Shown here piece by piece: positions 1 through 11,420 of a DNA stretch of 64,000 bases. The translations under genes and the position numbers were made by a program. The notes beneath the pieces are model-generated. The model was not told the origin of the DNA. It did not search any database and was given only the letters and a program-made list of their open reading frames with translations. Numbering within the stretch: position 1 is the stretch's first letter; each line of letters begins with the position of its first letter. Source of the stretch: Paenibacillus sp. FSL R7-0345 (GTDB lineage: Bacteria > Bacillota > Bacilli > Paenibacillales > Paenibacillaceae); contig NZ_CP152002.1 in assembly GCF_038595055.1 (NCBI RefSeq), forward strand, positions 1,780,501-1,844,500, in the 5' to 3' direction.

Positions 1-387
1 AATCTTGATCCAAGCCATATGTGGTGGCAGGGCATTGATCCGCTGCAGGCGATTCAGATTCTCGGCCGGGCCGGCGCCCTGCATTACTTCCATGCCAAGG
101 ATACCGTAATTGATCCGGTCAACGTTAACCGTTACGGGGTAACGGATATGCAGCCGTACACTGCACTGCTGGACCGGGCCTGGAATTTCCGCTCTGTCGG
201 CTATGGCCATGACAGCAAGACCTGGGCTGATCTGATCAGCACACTGCGGCTGGTCGGCTATGATTATGTCATCAGCATAGAACATGAGGATGGCCTGATG
301 TCGGTTGGAGAGGGCTTCTCCAAAGCGGTGGATACACTGAAGCCGCTGCTCATCCGTGAGCCGGCAGCAGAGATGTGGTGGGTATAA
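1..387 (+). CDS. Sugar phosphate isomerase/epimerase-like TIM-barrel protein, 3' part
   Basis: The frame is open from the first base, so the gene starts outside the window; the last 128 codons are present. The fragment opens with DPSHMWWQGIDP, continues with a YFHAKD segment (His31 of the fragment) and ends with ISIEHEDG (Glu94 of the fragment). These are the metal-ligand-bearing strands of the AP-endonuclease-2/xylose-isomerase-like TIM barrel used by sugar isomerases and epimerases. Such proteins are cytoplasmic and usually lie beside Gfo/Idh/MocA dehydrogenases; one may sit just upstream, out of view. The AraC-GH39 gene follows after 32 bases on the same strand. The family covers many substrates, so the exact reaction cannot be stated. 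Family assignment is good, function open. Confidence 0.85.
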   Translation, partial: NLDPSHMWWQGIDPLQAIQILGRAGALHYFHAKDTVIDPVNVNRYGVTDMQPYTALLDRAWNFRSVGYGHDSKTWADLISTLRLVGYDYVISIEHEDGLMSVGEGFSKAVDTLKPLLIREPAAEMWWV

Positions 388-419
388 TCTACAGATAACA
401 ACGGGAAAGGAACTGTGCA

Positions 420-2918
420 ATGGAGAAATCAGGGCATCCTATATTGCGGATTATCCCCCGCCTGTCATTACAAACGTCGATTCTAACCGAGCGGGATTCC
501 GGCTCCATTGCAAGTCCCGATATCCTGATTGTCTATGTACTGCGGGGTAACCTGACGGTGCAGCGGCAGGAGCTGAAGCTTACGCTCGGGCCGCATGAGT
601 TCATCCTGTTTAATTCGCTTGAGGAGCATAAGCTGAATGCCGGGAAGGATGTTCTGGCCGCCCGGTTCAGGGTTCCCCAGGAGCTGCTGACCTTCTTTGG
701 CGGCCAGGAGGAGACCAGGTTTTTCTGCTGCTCTGTGCGGGAGCGCAAGGATAGCGATGATGAACTGCGAAGCATGTTCACTGAGATTCTGCAGGGACGC
801 ATAAGGAATAAAACGATGCATCCTGTGGTGGAAATCAAACTGACCTTCGAGCTGCTTCATCTGCTGCTAAGCCATTATACAGTAAAAACAGGGGCTCCCG
901 GCTCCACGCTTGCCCCGAATAAGCCAAATCAGCGGCTGATGGAAATCTGCTCTTATATGCTGGCGAACTACCGGCAGCCGCTGACCCTGAATGAAGTAGC
1001 CGAAAAACATTATGTTTCCGTGCCTTATCTCTCCAAGTCGTTCAAGAAAGAGGCAGGCATGACTTTTTCGGAATACCTGAATCAGATCCGTCTGGATCAT
1101 GCGATGGCCCATCTGCTGTATACCGATCAGCCGATTACGCGGATCGCTCTGGACAGCGGGTTCCCGAGTCTGACCGCGTTTAACAGGGTCTTCCGGGAAG
1201 CATATCAGCTGACACCTTCCCAGTACCGGAAGGCGGCGCTGGAATCCGGTCCGGTGCTATCCGGTGAAGAGGAAGGATCAGTGCTTCCTGCAAATGCCGA
1301 TCTGGGAGAGCTGGAAGCGCTGATCAGCAATCATACGATGCCGGATGCCTCCATTGTGACGGTGCAGGCTGTGCCGGAACAGGCGGCCAGCTACCGGAGA
1401 GTCTGGAAGGAAATCATCAACATCGGCTACGCCCGTGATCTGCTAAATTCCGATCTGCAGGAGCAGCTGCCGCTGATCCGCACCGATCTGGGCTTTACGT
1501 ATGCCCGGGTATGGGGAATCTTCAGCGATGAGATGATGATCGAGGACCCGTCGGACCCGGATAACGGCTATAACTTCAGCAATCTCGATAAGCTGATTGA
1601 TATTCTGATCCGCAACAATCTGCGGCCGTACCTTGAGCTGGGCGACAAGCCAAAGCTGATCCAGAAGAATGCCGCCCAGAAGATGGGGAAGGCTCCTGCA
1701 GTACACCGGCAGAGAGGAACGGAGGAATGGAGACGGCTGATCCGCTCCTTTCTCATTCACTGCATCAACCGCTACGGCAGCGAAGAAGTGGAGAGCTGGT
1801 ATTTTGAGCTGTGGCATTCCAGCAAGCATGCGTTTCTGTTTGAGGGAGTGGACCATCTGGTCAGCACCGCCTACCAGCCGGGCGAGATGGAGCAGTGGTT
1901 CAATGATTATTTTGTCCGCTTTGACCTGACCTGGAAGGAAATGAAGGAGCTGCTTCCTGCTGCAAACCTAGGGGGCTGCGGATTAAGCATGGATCTGGAG
2001 GGGCGCTTCCTGCCGCTTTTGCTGGACAAGTGGAGCCGGAGGGAGATCATCCCGGATTTCCTGTCCGTCTATCTCTATCCGTATGAGTTCACTACGCCTG
2101 CAGACGGGAGTGCTCCGGTGTTCGCCCATTCAGCCGACGAGCAGTGGATTCTTCATACGATACAGGCGGTCAGACAGTCTTTGACCGATCATGGCCTTGC
2201 GGATTTGCCGCTGCATGTGTCGGAATGGAATTTCAGTATATCTAACCGGGACCCGCTGAATGACAGTATCTTCAAAGCCTCGTATATTCTCAAAAATATG
2301 ACGGAGGCGCTCGGGGAAAAGGTGCTGATGGGCTACTGGCTTTACTCCGACATTTTCAGCGAGTTCAGGGACTCCCGCCGGCTACTGCACGGGGGAGCGG
2401 GGCTGATCTCCAAAAATGGAATCAAGAAGCCCGCCTATTATGCCTTTGCCTTCCTGAACCGGATGGGCAAGCAGCTGATCGGCCGGGGCCGGGATTATAT
2501 GCTGACCAAGCGCAGCGGTGACTGTTACCAGCTCCTGTGCTTTCATTACCGGCATTCTGAGCTGGGCGGTTACGGGGAGTCAGAGCCTGTACCTGCGCCG
2601 GATGAGCTTCAGGAGCCGGGAACCGGGTCTAAGCCGCTGGAGCGTAAGTTCCGGCTGGAGGGTCTGAAGGACGGCAGCTACCGGCTGAAGCGTTCCTCTG
2701 TCAGCAGCGAGCGGGGCAGCATTCTTAAAGAGTGGAAAAAATTCGGTGCTGTCCACGATATCCGGCCTGATGAAATTATGTTTTTGAAGCAGATCTGTGT
2801 GCCGGACATTTCCGTTGAGCATGTGGAGGTGAAAGGCGGACGAATAGAGATCAGCAGCTCACTCCGCGCTCACGAAATGTGTCTGATTGAGCTGGAACTG
2901 CGGATGGATACGTTATAA
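420..2918 (+). CDS. AraC-family regulator fused to a GH39-like domain
   Basis: 832 residues. Residues about 1-150 form a cupin-type AraC sensor half (VYVLRGNLTVQRQ, GPHEFILFNS). Residues about 170-270 are a double helix-turn-helix of the AraC type ending in LTPSQYR. The rest, about 320-830, resembles family 39 glycoside hydrolases (beta-xylosidase/iduronidase clan): WYFELWHSS carries the usual acid/base glutamate (Glu463) and LHVSEWNF the usual nucleophile (Glu602). There is no signal peptide, so the protein should be cytoplasmic. Start chosen at the ATG preceded by GGGAAAGGA. It probably controls the flanking TIM-barrel genes; the GH39 part could sense an oligosaccharide or still cleave it. 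Both catalytic glutamates appear intact. Domain calls are confident; target and ligand are inferred. Confidence 0.88.
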   Translation: MEKSGHPILRIIPRLSLQTSILTERDSGSIASPDILIVYVLRGNLTVQRQELKLTLGPHEFILFNSLEEHKLNAGKDVLAARFRVPQELLTFFGGQEETRFFCCSVRERKDSDDELRSMFTEILQGRIRNKTMHPVVEIKLTFELLHLLLSHYTVKTGAPGSTLAPNKPNQRLMEICSYMLANYRQPLTLNEVAEKHYVSVPYLSKSFKKEAGMTFSEYLNQIRLDHAMAHLLYTDQPITRIALDSGFPSLTAFNRVFREAYQLTPSQYRKAALESGPVLSGEEEGSVLPANADLGELEALISNHTMPDASIVTVQAVPEQAASYRRVWKEIINIGYARDLLNSDLQEQLPLIRTDLGFTYARVWGIFSDEMMIEDPSDPDNGYNFSNLDKLIDILIRNNLRPYLELGDKPKLIQKNAAQKMGKAPAVHRQRGTEEWRRLIRSFLIHCINRYGSEEVESWYFELWHSSKHAFLFEGVDHLVSTAYQPGEMEQWFNDYFVRFDLTWKEMKELLPAANLGGCGLSMDLEGRFLPLLLDKWSRREIIPDFLSVYLYPYEFTTPADGSAPVFAHSADEQWILHTIQAVRQSLTDHGLADLPLHVSEWNFSISNRDPLNDSIFKASYILKNMTEALGEKVLMGYWLYSDIFSEFRDSRRLLHGGAGLISKNGIKKPAYYAFAFLNRMGKQLIGRGRDYMLTKRSGDCYQLLCFHYRHSELGGYGESEPVPAPDELQEPGTGSKPLERKFRLEGLKDGSYRLKRSSVSSERGSILKEWKKFGAVHDIRPDEIMFLKQICVPDISVEHVEVKGGRIEISSSLRAHEMCLIELELRMDTL

Positions 2919-2951
2919 CCAATACTATACTAAAAGAAACGAGGGATAAAC

Positions 2952-3938
2952 ATGTCCAGTATTAAACGGGCGGTAAGCTTGTACAGCTACCAGGATGAAT
3001 ATGTACGCGGCAAATTGACGCTGGAAGGCTGTCTGCAGGAGCTGGCGGAGATTGGAGTGGAAGGAGTAGAGGTCATCACGGACCAGATGTTCCACAATAC
3101 GCCGGAAACCGACGATGCGAGCATCAGGAACTGGAAACGGATCGTTAAGGAAACGGGGATCGTTCCGGTCTGCAACGATATTTTTATCAATACGAACCTG
3201 TATCATAACCGTATGCTTACCAAGAAAGAAAACTTGGATTTCCTGAAAAAAGAGCTGGTCCAGGCCCATAAGCTCGGCTTCCCGATGGTCCGCCTTGTTT
3301 CCGCCACACCGGCCGATATTATTGAGGAAGCCCTGCCGCTTGCCGAAGAGCTGAATGTCATCATGGCGCTTGAAGTGCATGCGGGAATGGCCTTTGACAA
3401 TGTTATGACCCAGAGATTTACCGAGATCATGTTCAAGCTGAATTCGCCTTATCTGGGTCTGGTCGTGGATACAGGAATTTTCTGCCGCAGGCATCCGCGC
3501 GTATCCACAGCCTTTTTCCTTGATCAGGGCTTGAATCCTGAGATTGTTAAATACATCGACGATATTTTTGCCGGCGGCGGAGATCCGCTTGAGCTTTCCC
3601 ATAACAAGCTTCCGGAAGACCTGGAAAAGATGGTTCGTTCCCGGATCGACAGAGAATACATTCTCTTCGCGGGCGGATATGAGAACAAGGATTTCTCCGT
3701 GCTGGACCCTTATATGCCGTATGTGAAGCATTTCCACGGCAAGTTCTGGGAAATGACGGAGGAAGGCACTGAATACTCCATCCCTTATAAGGAACTGATT
3801 GATTACCTGAAGGACAAAGGCTATGGGGGGTATATTGCCAGCGAATATGAGGGCGGCCGCTTTGCCCTTCCGGGAACCGAGATTGATGCGGTAGCCCAAG
3901 TGAGAATGCAGCAGGATATGCTGCGTTCCTATATCTAA
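2952..3938 (+). CDS. TIM-barrel sugar isomerase-like protein, possible C-glycoside deglycosidase alpha subunit
   Basis: 328 residues, full length for the AP-endonuclease-2/xylose-isomerase-like family. Expected metal ligands are visible: Glu141 (MALEVHAG), Asp173 (LVVDTGIF), His260/His262 (KHFHGKFWE) and Glu298 (IASEYEG). The ATG follows GAGGGA at a normal distance. It starts 33 bases after the AraC-GH39 gene, and only 19 bases separate it from the small protein at 3958-4350, which resembles the beta subunit of C-glycoside deglycosidases (DfgB/CarC/DgpC type). In those enzymes the alpha subunit is a protein of this fold and length with a Mn-type site, acting on 3-keto C-glycosides. The pairing is the basis for the specific call; a plain isomerase or epimerase remains possible. 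Confidence 0.8.
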   Translation: MSSIKRAVSLYSYQDEYVRGKLTLEGCLQELAEIGVEGVEVITDQMFHNTPETDDASIRNWKRIVKETGIVPVCNDIFINTNLYHNRMLTKKENLDFLKKELVQAHKLGFPMVRLVSATPADIIEEALPLAEELNVIMALEVHAGMAFDNVMTQRFTEIMFKLNSPYLGLVVDTGIFCRRHPRVSTAFFLDQGLNPEIVKYIDDIFAGGGDPLELSHNKLPEDLEKMVRSRIDREYILFAGGYENKDFSVLDPYMPYVKHFHGKFWEMTEEGTEYSIPYKELIDYLKDKGYGGYIASEYEGGRFALPGTEIDAVAQVRMQQDMLRSYI

Positions 3939-3957
3939 GCAGAGGAGAGATGAGTAT

Positions 3958-4350
3958 ATGTTCGATAACTATGTCCTAACCGATAACAGTCTTGAGAATG
4001 TCAAAAATGACGGGGAAATCACCGGCTACAAAATGCGCACGCGCATTACCTACTACCGCGGTATTCCGCTTTCCATGGTCCATGATATCCAGGTTGAGGT
4101 TGACGGACAGGAAGTTCCCCGTGAAAGTATCCGTTTTTCGCCGGATGGGGAGATTTATTTTACCCTTGAAGAAATGAAGACGGTAACCAGCTATAAGTGG
4201 GAGTATGGGCAAGAAGGCATTGTGTATGTGGAGCAGCCAGGCGGGCTTGCCCCAGGCGAGCATAAGGTGAAGCTGACTCAGGTCTCGCGTGTTGCGTACA
4301 TCCCCGTACCTTTTGCCGGAACGCAGACAAAGACATTGATGGTGCAATAA
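3958..4350 (+). CDS. Small C-glycoside deglycosidase beta-subunit-like protein (DUF6379 type)
   Basis: 130 residues, all-beta in appearance, no signal peptide or membrane segment. The opening (MFDNYVLTDNSLENVK), the central ITYYRGIPLSMVHDIQVEVDG segment region with a following VPRESIRF, and the end (SRVAYIPVPFAGTQTKTLMV) match my memory of the DUF6379/C-glycoside deglycosidase beta-subunit family, which pairs with a TIM-barrel alpha subunit. In this family the small subunit completes the active site or stabilises the complex. It is the last gene of the cluster: AGGAGAGATG upstream, an intrinsic terminator 25 bases after the stop. The assignment rests on recalled family features and on the neighbouring alpha-type gene; no search was possible. 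Confidence 0.72.
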   Translation: MFDNYVLTDNSLENVKNDGEITGYKMRTRITYYRGIPLSMVHDIQVEVDGQEVPRESIRFSPDGEIYFTLEEMKTVTSYKWEYGQEGIVYVEQPGGLAPGEHKVKLTQVSRVAYIPVPFAGTQTKTLMVQ

Positions 4351-4374
4351 TACAGTTTAATAGCTGAACGAGAG

Positions 4375-4399
4375 AGTCCGCAGCGATGCGGGCTTTTTT
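4375..4399 (+). terminator. Intrinsic terminator of the TIM-barrel cluster
   Basis: GTCCGC and GCGGGC arms around AGCGAT, followed directly by six T. It lies 25 bases after the stop of the DUF6379-like gene. Confidence 0.75.
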
Positions 4400-4410
4400 G
4401 TTGAGAGTGT

Positions 4411-4521
4411 CCTTGAATTCGTGAAAAGCGGGCAGATCGCTGGAATCAAAGGCAAAAATGCCTTTGAATTCGTGAAAAGTGGGCAGCCGGCTGGAATAAA
4501 AGGAAAAAATACCCTTAAATC
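4411..4521 (+). repeat. 51-bp tandem repeat, two copies (array A)
   Basis: The segment TTGAATTCGTGAAAAG at 4413 recurs at 4464, exactly 51 bases on. Core GGCAAAAATGCC at 4451-4462 is matched by a decayed GGAAAAAATACCC at 4502. Read on the minus strand, the core is followed by TTGATTCCAGC, the same continuation seen in the array at 27.4 kb, so this array appears inverted relative to the other three 51-bp arrays. It occupies most of the 383-base gap before the symporter gene; no ORF with a ribosome site is seen in it. Confidence 0.8.
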
Positions 4522-4529
4522 AAGGCAAT

Positions 4530-4568
4530 GCAGCCAAAAAACTCCCCAGGCGGGAGTTTTTTGGCTGC
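4530..4568. terminator. Long perfect hairpin, bidirectional terminator type
   Basis: Arms GCAGCCAAAAAACTCCC and its exact complement (17 bp each) around CAGGC. The A-run in one arm and the T-run in the other give a U-rich tail on either strand. It follows array A and lies about 100 bases before the symporter promoter, so it would insulate that gene from upstream transcription. Confidence 0.6.
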
Positions 4569-4667
4569 ATATTTTGGCTGCTAATAATGCCGGAGCCTTA
4601 CCTGGCTGACTAATGCGGGCGGGTGAGTTTTCGCTGACATATTTTAACGCGGCAATGAATTGGAAAA

Positions 4668-4701
4668 GTATATGACACATATACGTTATATAAGCTATAA
4701 T
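4668..4701 (+). promoter_or_regulatory. Symporter promoter with overlapping operator palindrome
   Basis: GTATATG-ACA-CATATAC at 4668-4684 is a perfect 7-bp inverted repeat. The candidate -35 ATGACA (4672-4677) lies inside it and the -10 TATAAT is at 4696-4701 with an 18-base spacer. A dimeric regulator bound here would cover the -35. The regulator is unknown; no adjacent regulator gene is evident. Confidence 0.6.
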
Positions 4702-4733
4702 GGGGCATAAAAAATAAAAAATGGGGTCAGGAC

Positions 4734-6086
4734 ATGAATCAACAAAAAGGTCAACAAAGCCTGCTGACTGAGAAAAAAGAACGTTTCTCGAGCAGCGGCT
4801 TCATTTTTGCAGCCATCGGCAGCTCGGTGGGTCTGGGGAATATGTGGAAGTTTCCTTATATAACAGGGGAAAACGGGGGCGCAGCCTTTTTCCTGCTCTT
4901 CATTGTCTGCCTCGTGCTGATCGGCTTGCCGGTGCTGCTGGCTGAGCTGGCGATCGGACGCAGCGGACGCGGAAGCGCCGCAACCTCGTTTATCCGGGCC
5001 GGAGGCGGAAAAGCCTGGAAGGCTGCCGGTATTTTGCAGGTCATCGCGCCGTTTCTGATTCTTTCATTCTACTTGATTGTTGCTGGCTGGACATTGCAGT
5101 ATGCGGTTATTTCCTTTAACGGACAGCTGTTCAACACTACGGATTATGCGGGTGAATTTGGTTCCTTTATCTCCGGTTACATGCCGATTGTCTGGCAGGG
5201 CGTAGCCATGCTGATTACAGCGGCTGTCGTTATTCTCGGCGTATCCGGCGGGATTGAGAAATTCAATAAAGTCCTGATTCCAGGGTTGATTGTACTGTTA
5301 ATTGTACTGATGATCCGTGCCGTTACACTGCCGGGCTCATCTGCAGGGGTTTCCTTCTTCCTTAAACCGGACTTTTCGGTGCTGACGGCGGAATCCGCAC
5401 TGGTCGCACTGGGACATGCCTTTTTCTCACTGTCGCTCGGGATGGGGATTCTGCTGACTTACGGCTCCTATGTAGATAAAAGACAGTCACTTGGTACTGC
5501 CACACTGGCTATCGGCGCAGGCGATCTGCTCTATGCGTTCATTGCCGGCCTGATTATTTTCCCGACAACGTTCTCGTTCGGGATTGCACCCGATCAGGGG
5601 CCATCGCTGATCTTTGTTGCGCTTCCGGCGGCGTTCTCTGCGATGCCTTTCGGTGCCTTCTTCGGCGGCCTGTTCTTCATCCTGCTGGCAATTGCCGCTC
5701 TGACTTCGGCCGTATCGCTGCTTGAGGTTCCTGTATCCTATGCAATGGAACGCTGGGGCTGGAGCCGTCCGCGTGCTGTCTGGATTCTGTCGCTGGTCTG
5801 CTTCCTGGTCGGTATTCCGTCAGCGATGTCGCTGGGCATGTTCCCTGAGCTTACATTCGGCGGAAAAGCACTGTTCGACTGGATGGACTTCATCACCTCC
5901 AACATCATGCTGCCGCTCGGCGGCCTGCTGATTACCATTTTTGCCGGCTACTTCTGGAAAAATGCGGCTGATGCAGCCGGACTGAATGCCCGCTGGTTCC
6001 GCATCTGGCTGTTTACCCTGCGTTATGTAGCGCCGGTGCTTGTATTCCTGGTGCTGCTGCATACTTCGGGAATCATCAAATTCTAA
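4734..6086 (+). CDS. Sodium-dependent transporter, NSS/SNF family
   Basis: 450 residues with about 11-12 hydrophobic segments, the size of bacterial neurotransmitter:sodium symporters (LeuT/MhsT/TnaT group). The diagnostic unwound first helix is present: AAIGSSVGLGNMWKFPY at about residues 23-39, followed by GENGGAAFF and LAELAIGR. These proteins sit in the cytoplasmic membrane and couple sodium entry to uptake of amino acids or similar solutes; the substrate cannot be deduced. It stands alone, with its own promoter and a terminator after the stop. The start ATG has only a weak GGGGTCAGG ribosome site, but the N-terminus matches family length. Confidence 0.92.
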   Translation: MNQQKGQQSLLTEKKERFSSSGFIFAAIGSSVGLGNMWKFPYITGENGGAAFFLLFIVCLVLIGLPVLLAELAIGRSGRGSAATSFIRAGGGKAWKAAGILQVIAPFLILSFYLIVAGWTLQYAVISFNGQLFNTTDYAGEFGSFISGYMPIVWQGVAMLITAAVVILGVSGGIEKFNKVLIPGLIVLLIVLMIRAVTLPGSSAGVSFFLKPDFSVLTAESALVALGHAFFSLSLGMGILLTYGSYVDKRQSLGTATLAIGAGDLLYAFIAGLIIFPTTFSFGIAPDQGPSLIFVALPAAFSAMPFGAFFGGLFFILLAIAALTSAVSLLEVPVSYAMERWGWSRPRAVWILSLVCFLVGIPSAMSLGMFPELTFGGKALFDWMDFITSNIMLPLGGLLITIFAGYFWKNAADAAGLNARWFRIWLFTLRYVAPVLVFLVLLHTSGIIKF

Positions 6087-6106
6087 GCTGAAGGTACACG
6101 CTTGTT

Positions 6107-6136
6107 AGCCCCGGGACTTGTCCCGGAGGCTTTTTT
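6107..6136 (+). terminator. Terminator after the symporter gene
   Basis: CCGGGAC-TT-GTCCCGG, extended by AGCC/GGC, with six T following. Confidence 0.85.
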
Positions 6137-6219
6137 GTATGCCTATAGCCTCCATTAATACCGCCTGTACAGCTCTCTGGCAACAACACCTTGCTTAAAC
6201 ATACAAAATGTTAAATTAA

Positions 6220-10224
<4,005 letters not shown>

Positions 10225-10248
10225 GAATAGGTTCTACAGTAAAATGAA

Positions 10249-10270
10249 TGCAGGCAGACTTCTGCCTGCA
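10249..10270. other. Perfect 10-bp palindrome
   Basis: TGCAGGCAGA-CT-TCTGCCTGCA directly after the galactanase stop and 5 bases before a second hairpin. It could be part of a double terminator. Confidence 0.5.
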
Positions 10271-10274
10271 AGAC

Positions 10275-10313
10275 ATGGCGGCTCAGGGTGACAATCCCTG
10301 GGCCGCCATTTTT
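10275..10313. terminator. Terminator between galactanase and AraC gene
   Basis: GGCGGCTCAGGG pairs with CCCTGGGCCGCC around TGACAAT, ending in ATTTTT. The genes converge here. The remaining 120 bases before the AraC stop hold no supported gene. Confidence 0.8.
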
Positions 10314-10436
10314 GACGATCAGGTACAGCGGAATCAGCCCGCCGTGAACCCGACAACGAGGAAGAACAGGGTATTGCCATAGCCTTTAATACAATTGACA
10401 TTCTGGAGACGGTTCTGCCGGGCCTAGCGCGAGAGC

Positions 10437-11309
10437 CTAATCATAGTAAATGGCATCGTACGGAAACTCCAGCTTCTTCAGCCGGTATTCCTTGGGGGTC
10501 ATGGACATATATTCGCGGAACACTTTGCCGAAATAGCTGGGGCTCTCAAACCCGCACTGCCGGCCGATTTCCTGAACGGAGAGATCTGTCGTACGCAGGA
10601 GGGAGAGCGCCGCTTCCACCCGCCGTTCCCGCAGATAAGCGAGAGGGGAGGTCTGTTCGGATTTCTGAAAGAGCCGGCACAGGTGGTGCTTATTGACCCC
10701 GCAATGCTCTGCAATCATATCCAGAGTCAGCGGCTCGGCGTAATGAGTCTTCAAGTATTTTTTGGCTTTTAACATAATCGAGCTGGTAGCAGCGCTGATC
10801 TCCTTGGTGATCTCCCGGCTTGTTCTGACCAAATCGAGCAGCCAGCTGTAGACCTGGGCGGACAGCACATATTTGTCGGTCACTTTTTCCTCGGCAATCG
10901 TCCTCAGCAGCTCCCATAGTCCCGTGACCAGCGGGGAATCGGCTTCTCTCTGTATGACATGCCCCTCCTGCGCAATAATCAGCTCCCAGATACGGTTTGC
11001 CTCGTCACCCCGCAGATTCAGCCAGAGAATTTCCCAGGGCTGGCCCTGATCCGAATAGTAATAACGGTGATTGCTTGGAACCCGGACCAGAAAGCCCGTG
11101 CCCCTGGTTAGAGGAATCAGCTGCTGCTCCACCTCGATCCAGCCCTGACCGCTAAGCGTATATTGAAAAATAACATGCCCCGAGTCCGGGCGCTCATTGC
11201 CTGCAAAGCTGTATTCGGGACTGCTGATTCTCTGCCAGCCGATAGAGCTGAGCGTCAATATTGAAGTATCGTCATTATGAAAAGCATAGGATGCTGGCTC
11301 TGACATCAT
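10437..11309 (-). CDS. AraC-family transcriptional regulator
   Basis: 290 residues on the minus strand. The N-terminal half is a cupin sugar-sensing fold (LSGQGWIEVEQQ, RGTGFLVRVPSNHRYYY, WEILWLNLRG). The C-terminal 100 residues are two AraC helix-turn-helix motifs (TLDMIAEHCGVNKHHLCRLF and VQEIGRQCGFESPSYFGKVF) ending in SMTPKEYR. It is transcribed away from the GH31 gene, with 111 bases between the two starts, the usual arrangement for an AraC activator and its target. It probably responds to the sugar released or used by the GH31 enzyme. Ligand unknown; family certain. Confidence 0.92.
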   Translation of the reverse strand: MMSEPASYAFHNDDTSILTLSSIGWQRISSPEYSFAGNERPDSGHVIFQYTLSGQGWIEVEQQLIPLTRGTGFLVRVPSNHRYYYSDQGQPWEILWLNLRGDEANRIWELIIAQEGHVIQREADSPLVTGLWELLRTIAEEKVTDKYVLSAQVYSWLLDLVRTSREITKEISAATSSIMLKAKKYLKTHYAEPLTLDMIAEHCGVNKHHLCRLFQKSEQTSPLAYLRERRVEAALSLLRTTDLSVQEIGRQCGFESPSYFGKVFREYMSMTPKEYRLKKLEFPYDAIYYD

Positions 11310-11420
11310 TCTGCCTCCTGAACTTAAAAGTCAATTTTGTTATATTATATAGCACAACTTTTAGATTGTCTGCGGCTGGCTGCACAGGTAAGATCGGAGT
11401 AGAAAAAGGAGTGAGGTCAG

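Noticed and set aside
2925..3899. 324-residue minus-strand ORF opposite the TIM-barrel gene
   Set aside because: The + strand frame has full family motifs and a ribosome site; the antisense frame has neither.
10335..10425. Minus-strand fragment reading GYGNTLFFLVVGFTAG before a stop
   Set aside because: It looks like the end of a membrane protein, but is only about 29 codons after an in-frame TAG and has no start; too little to call a pseudogene.
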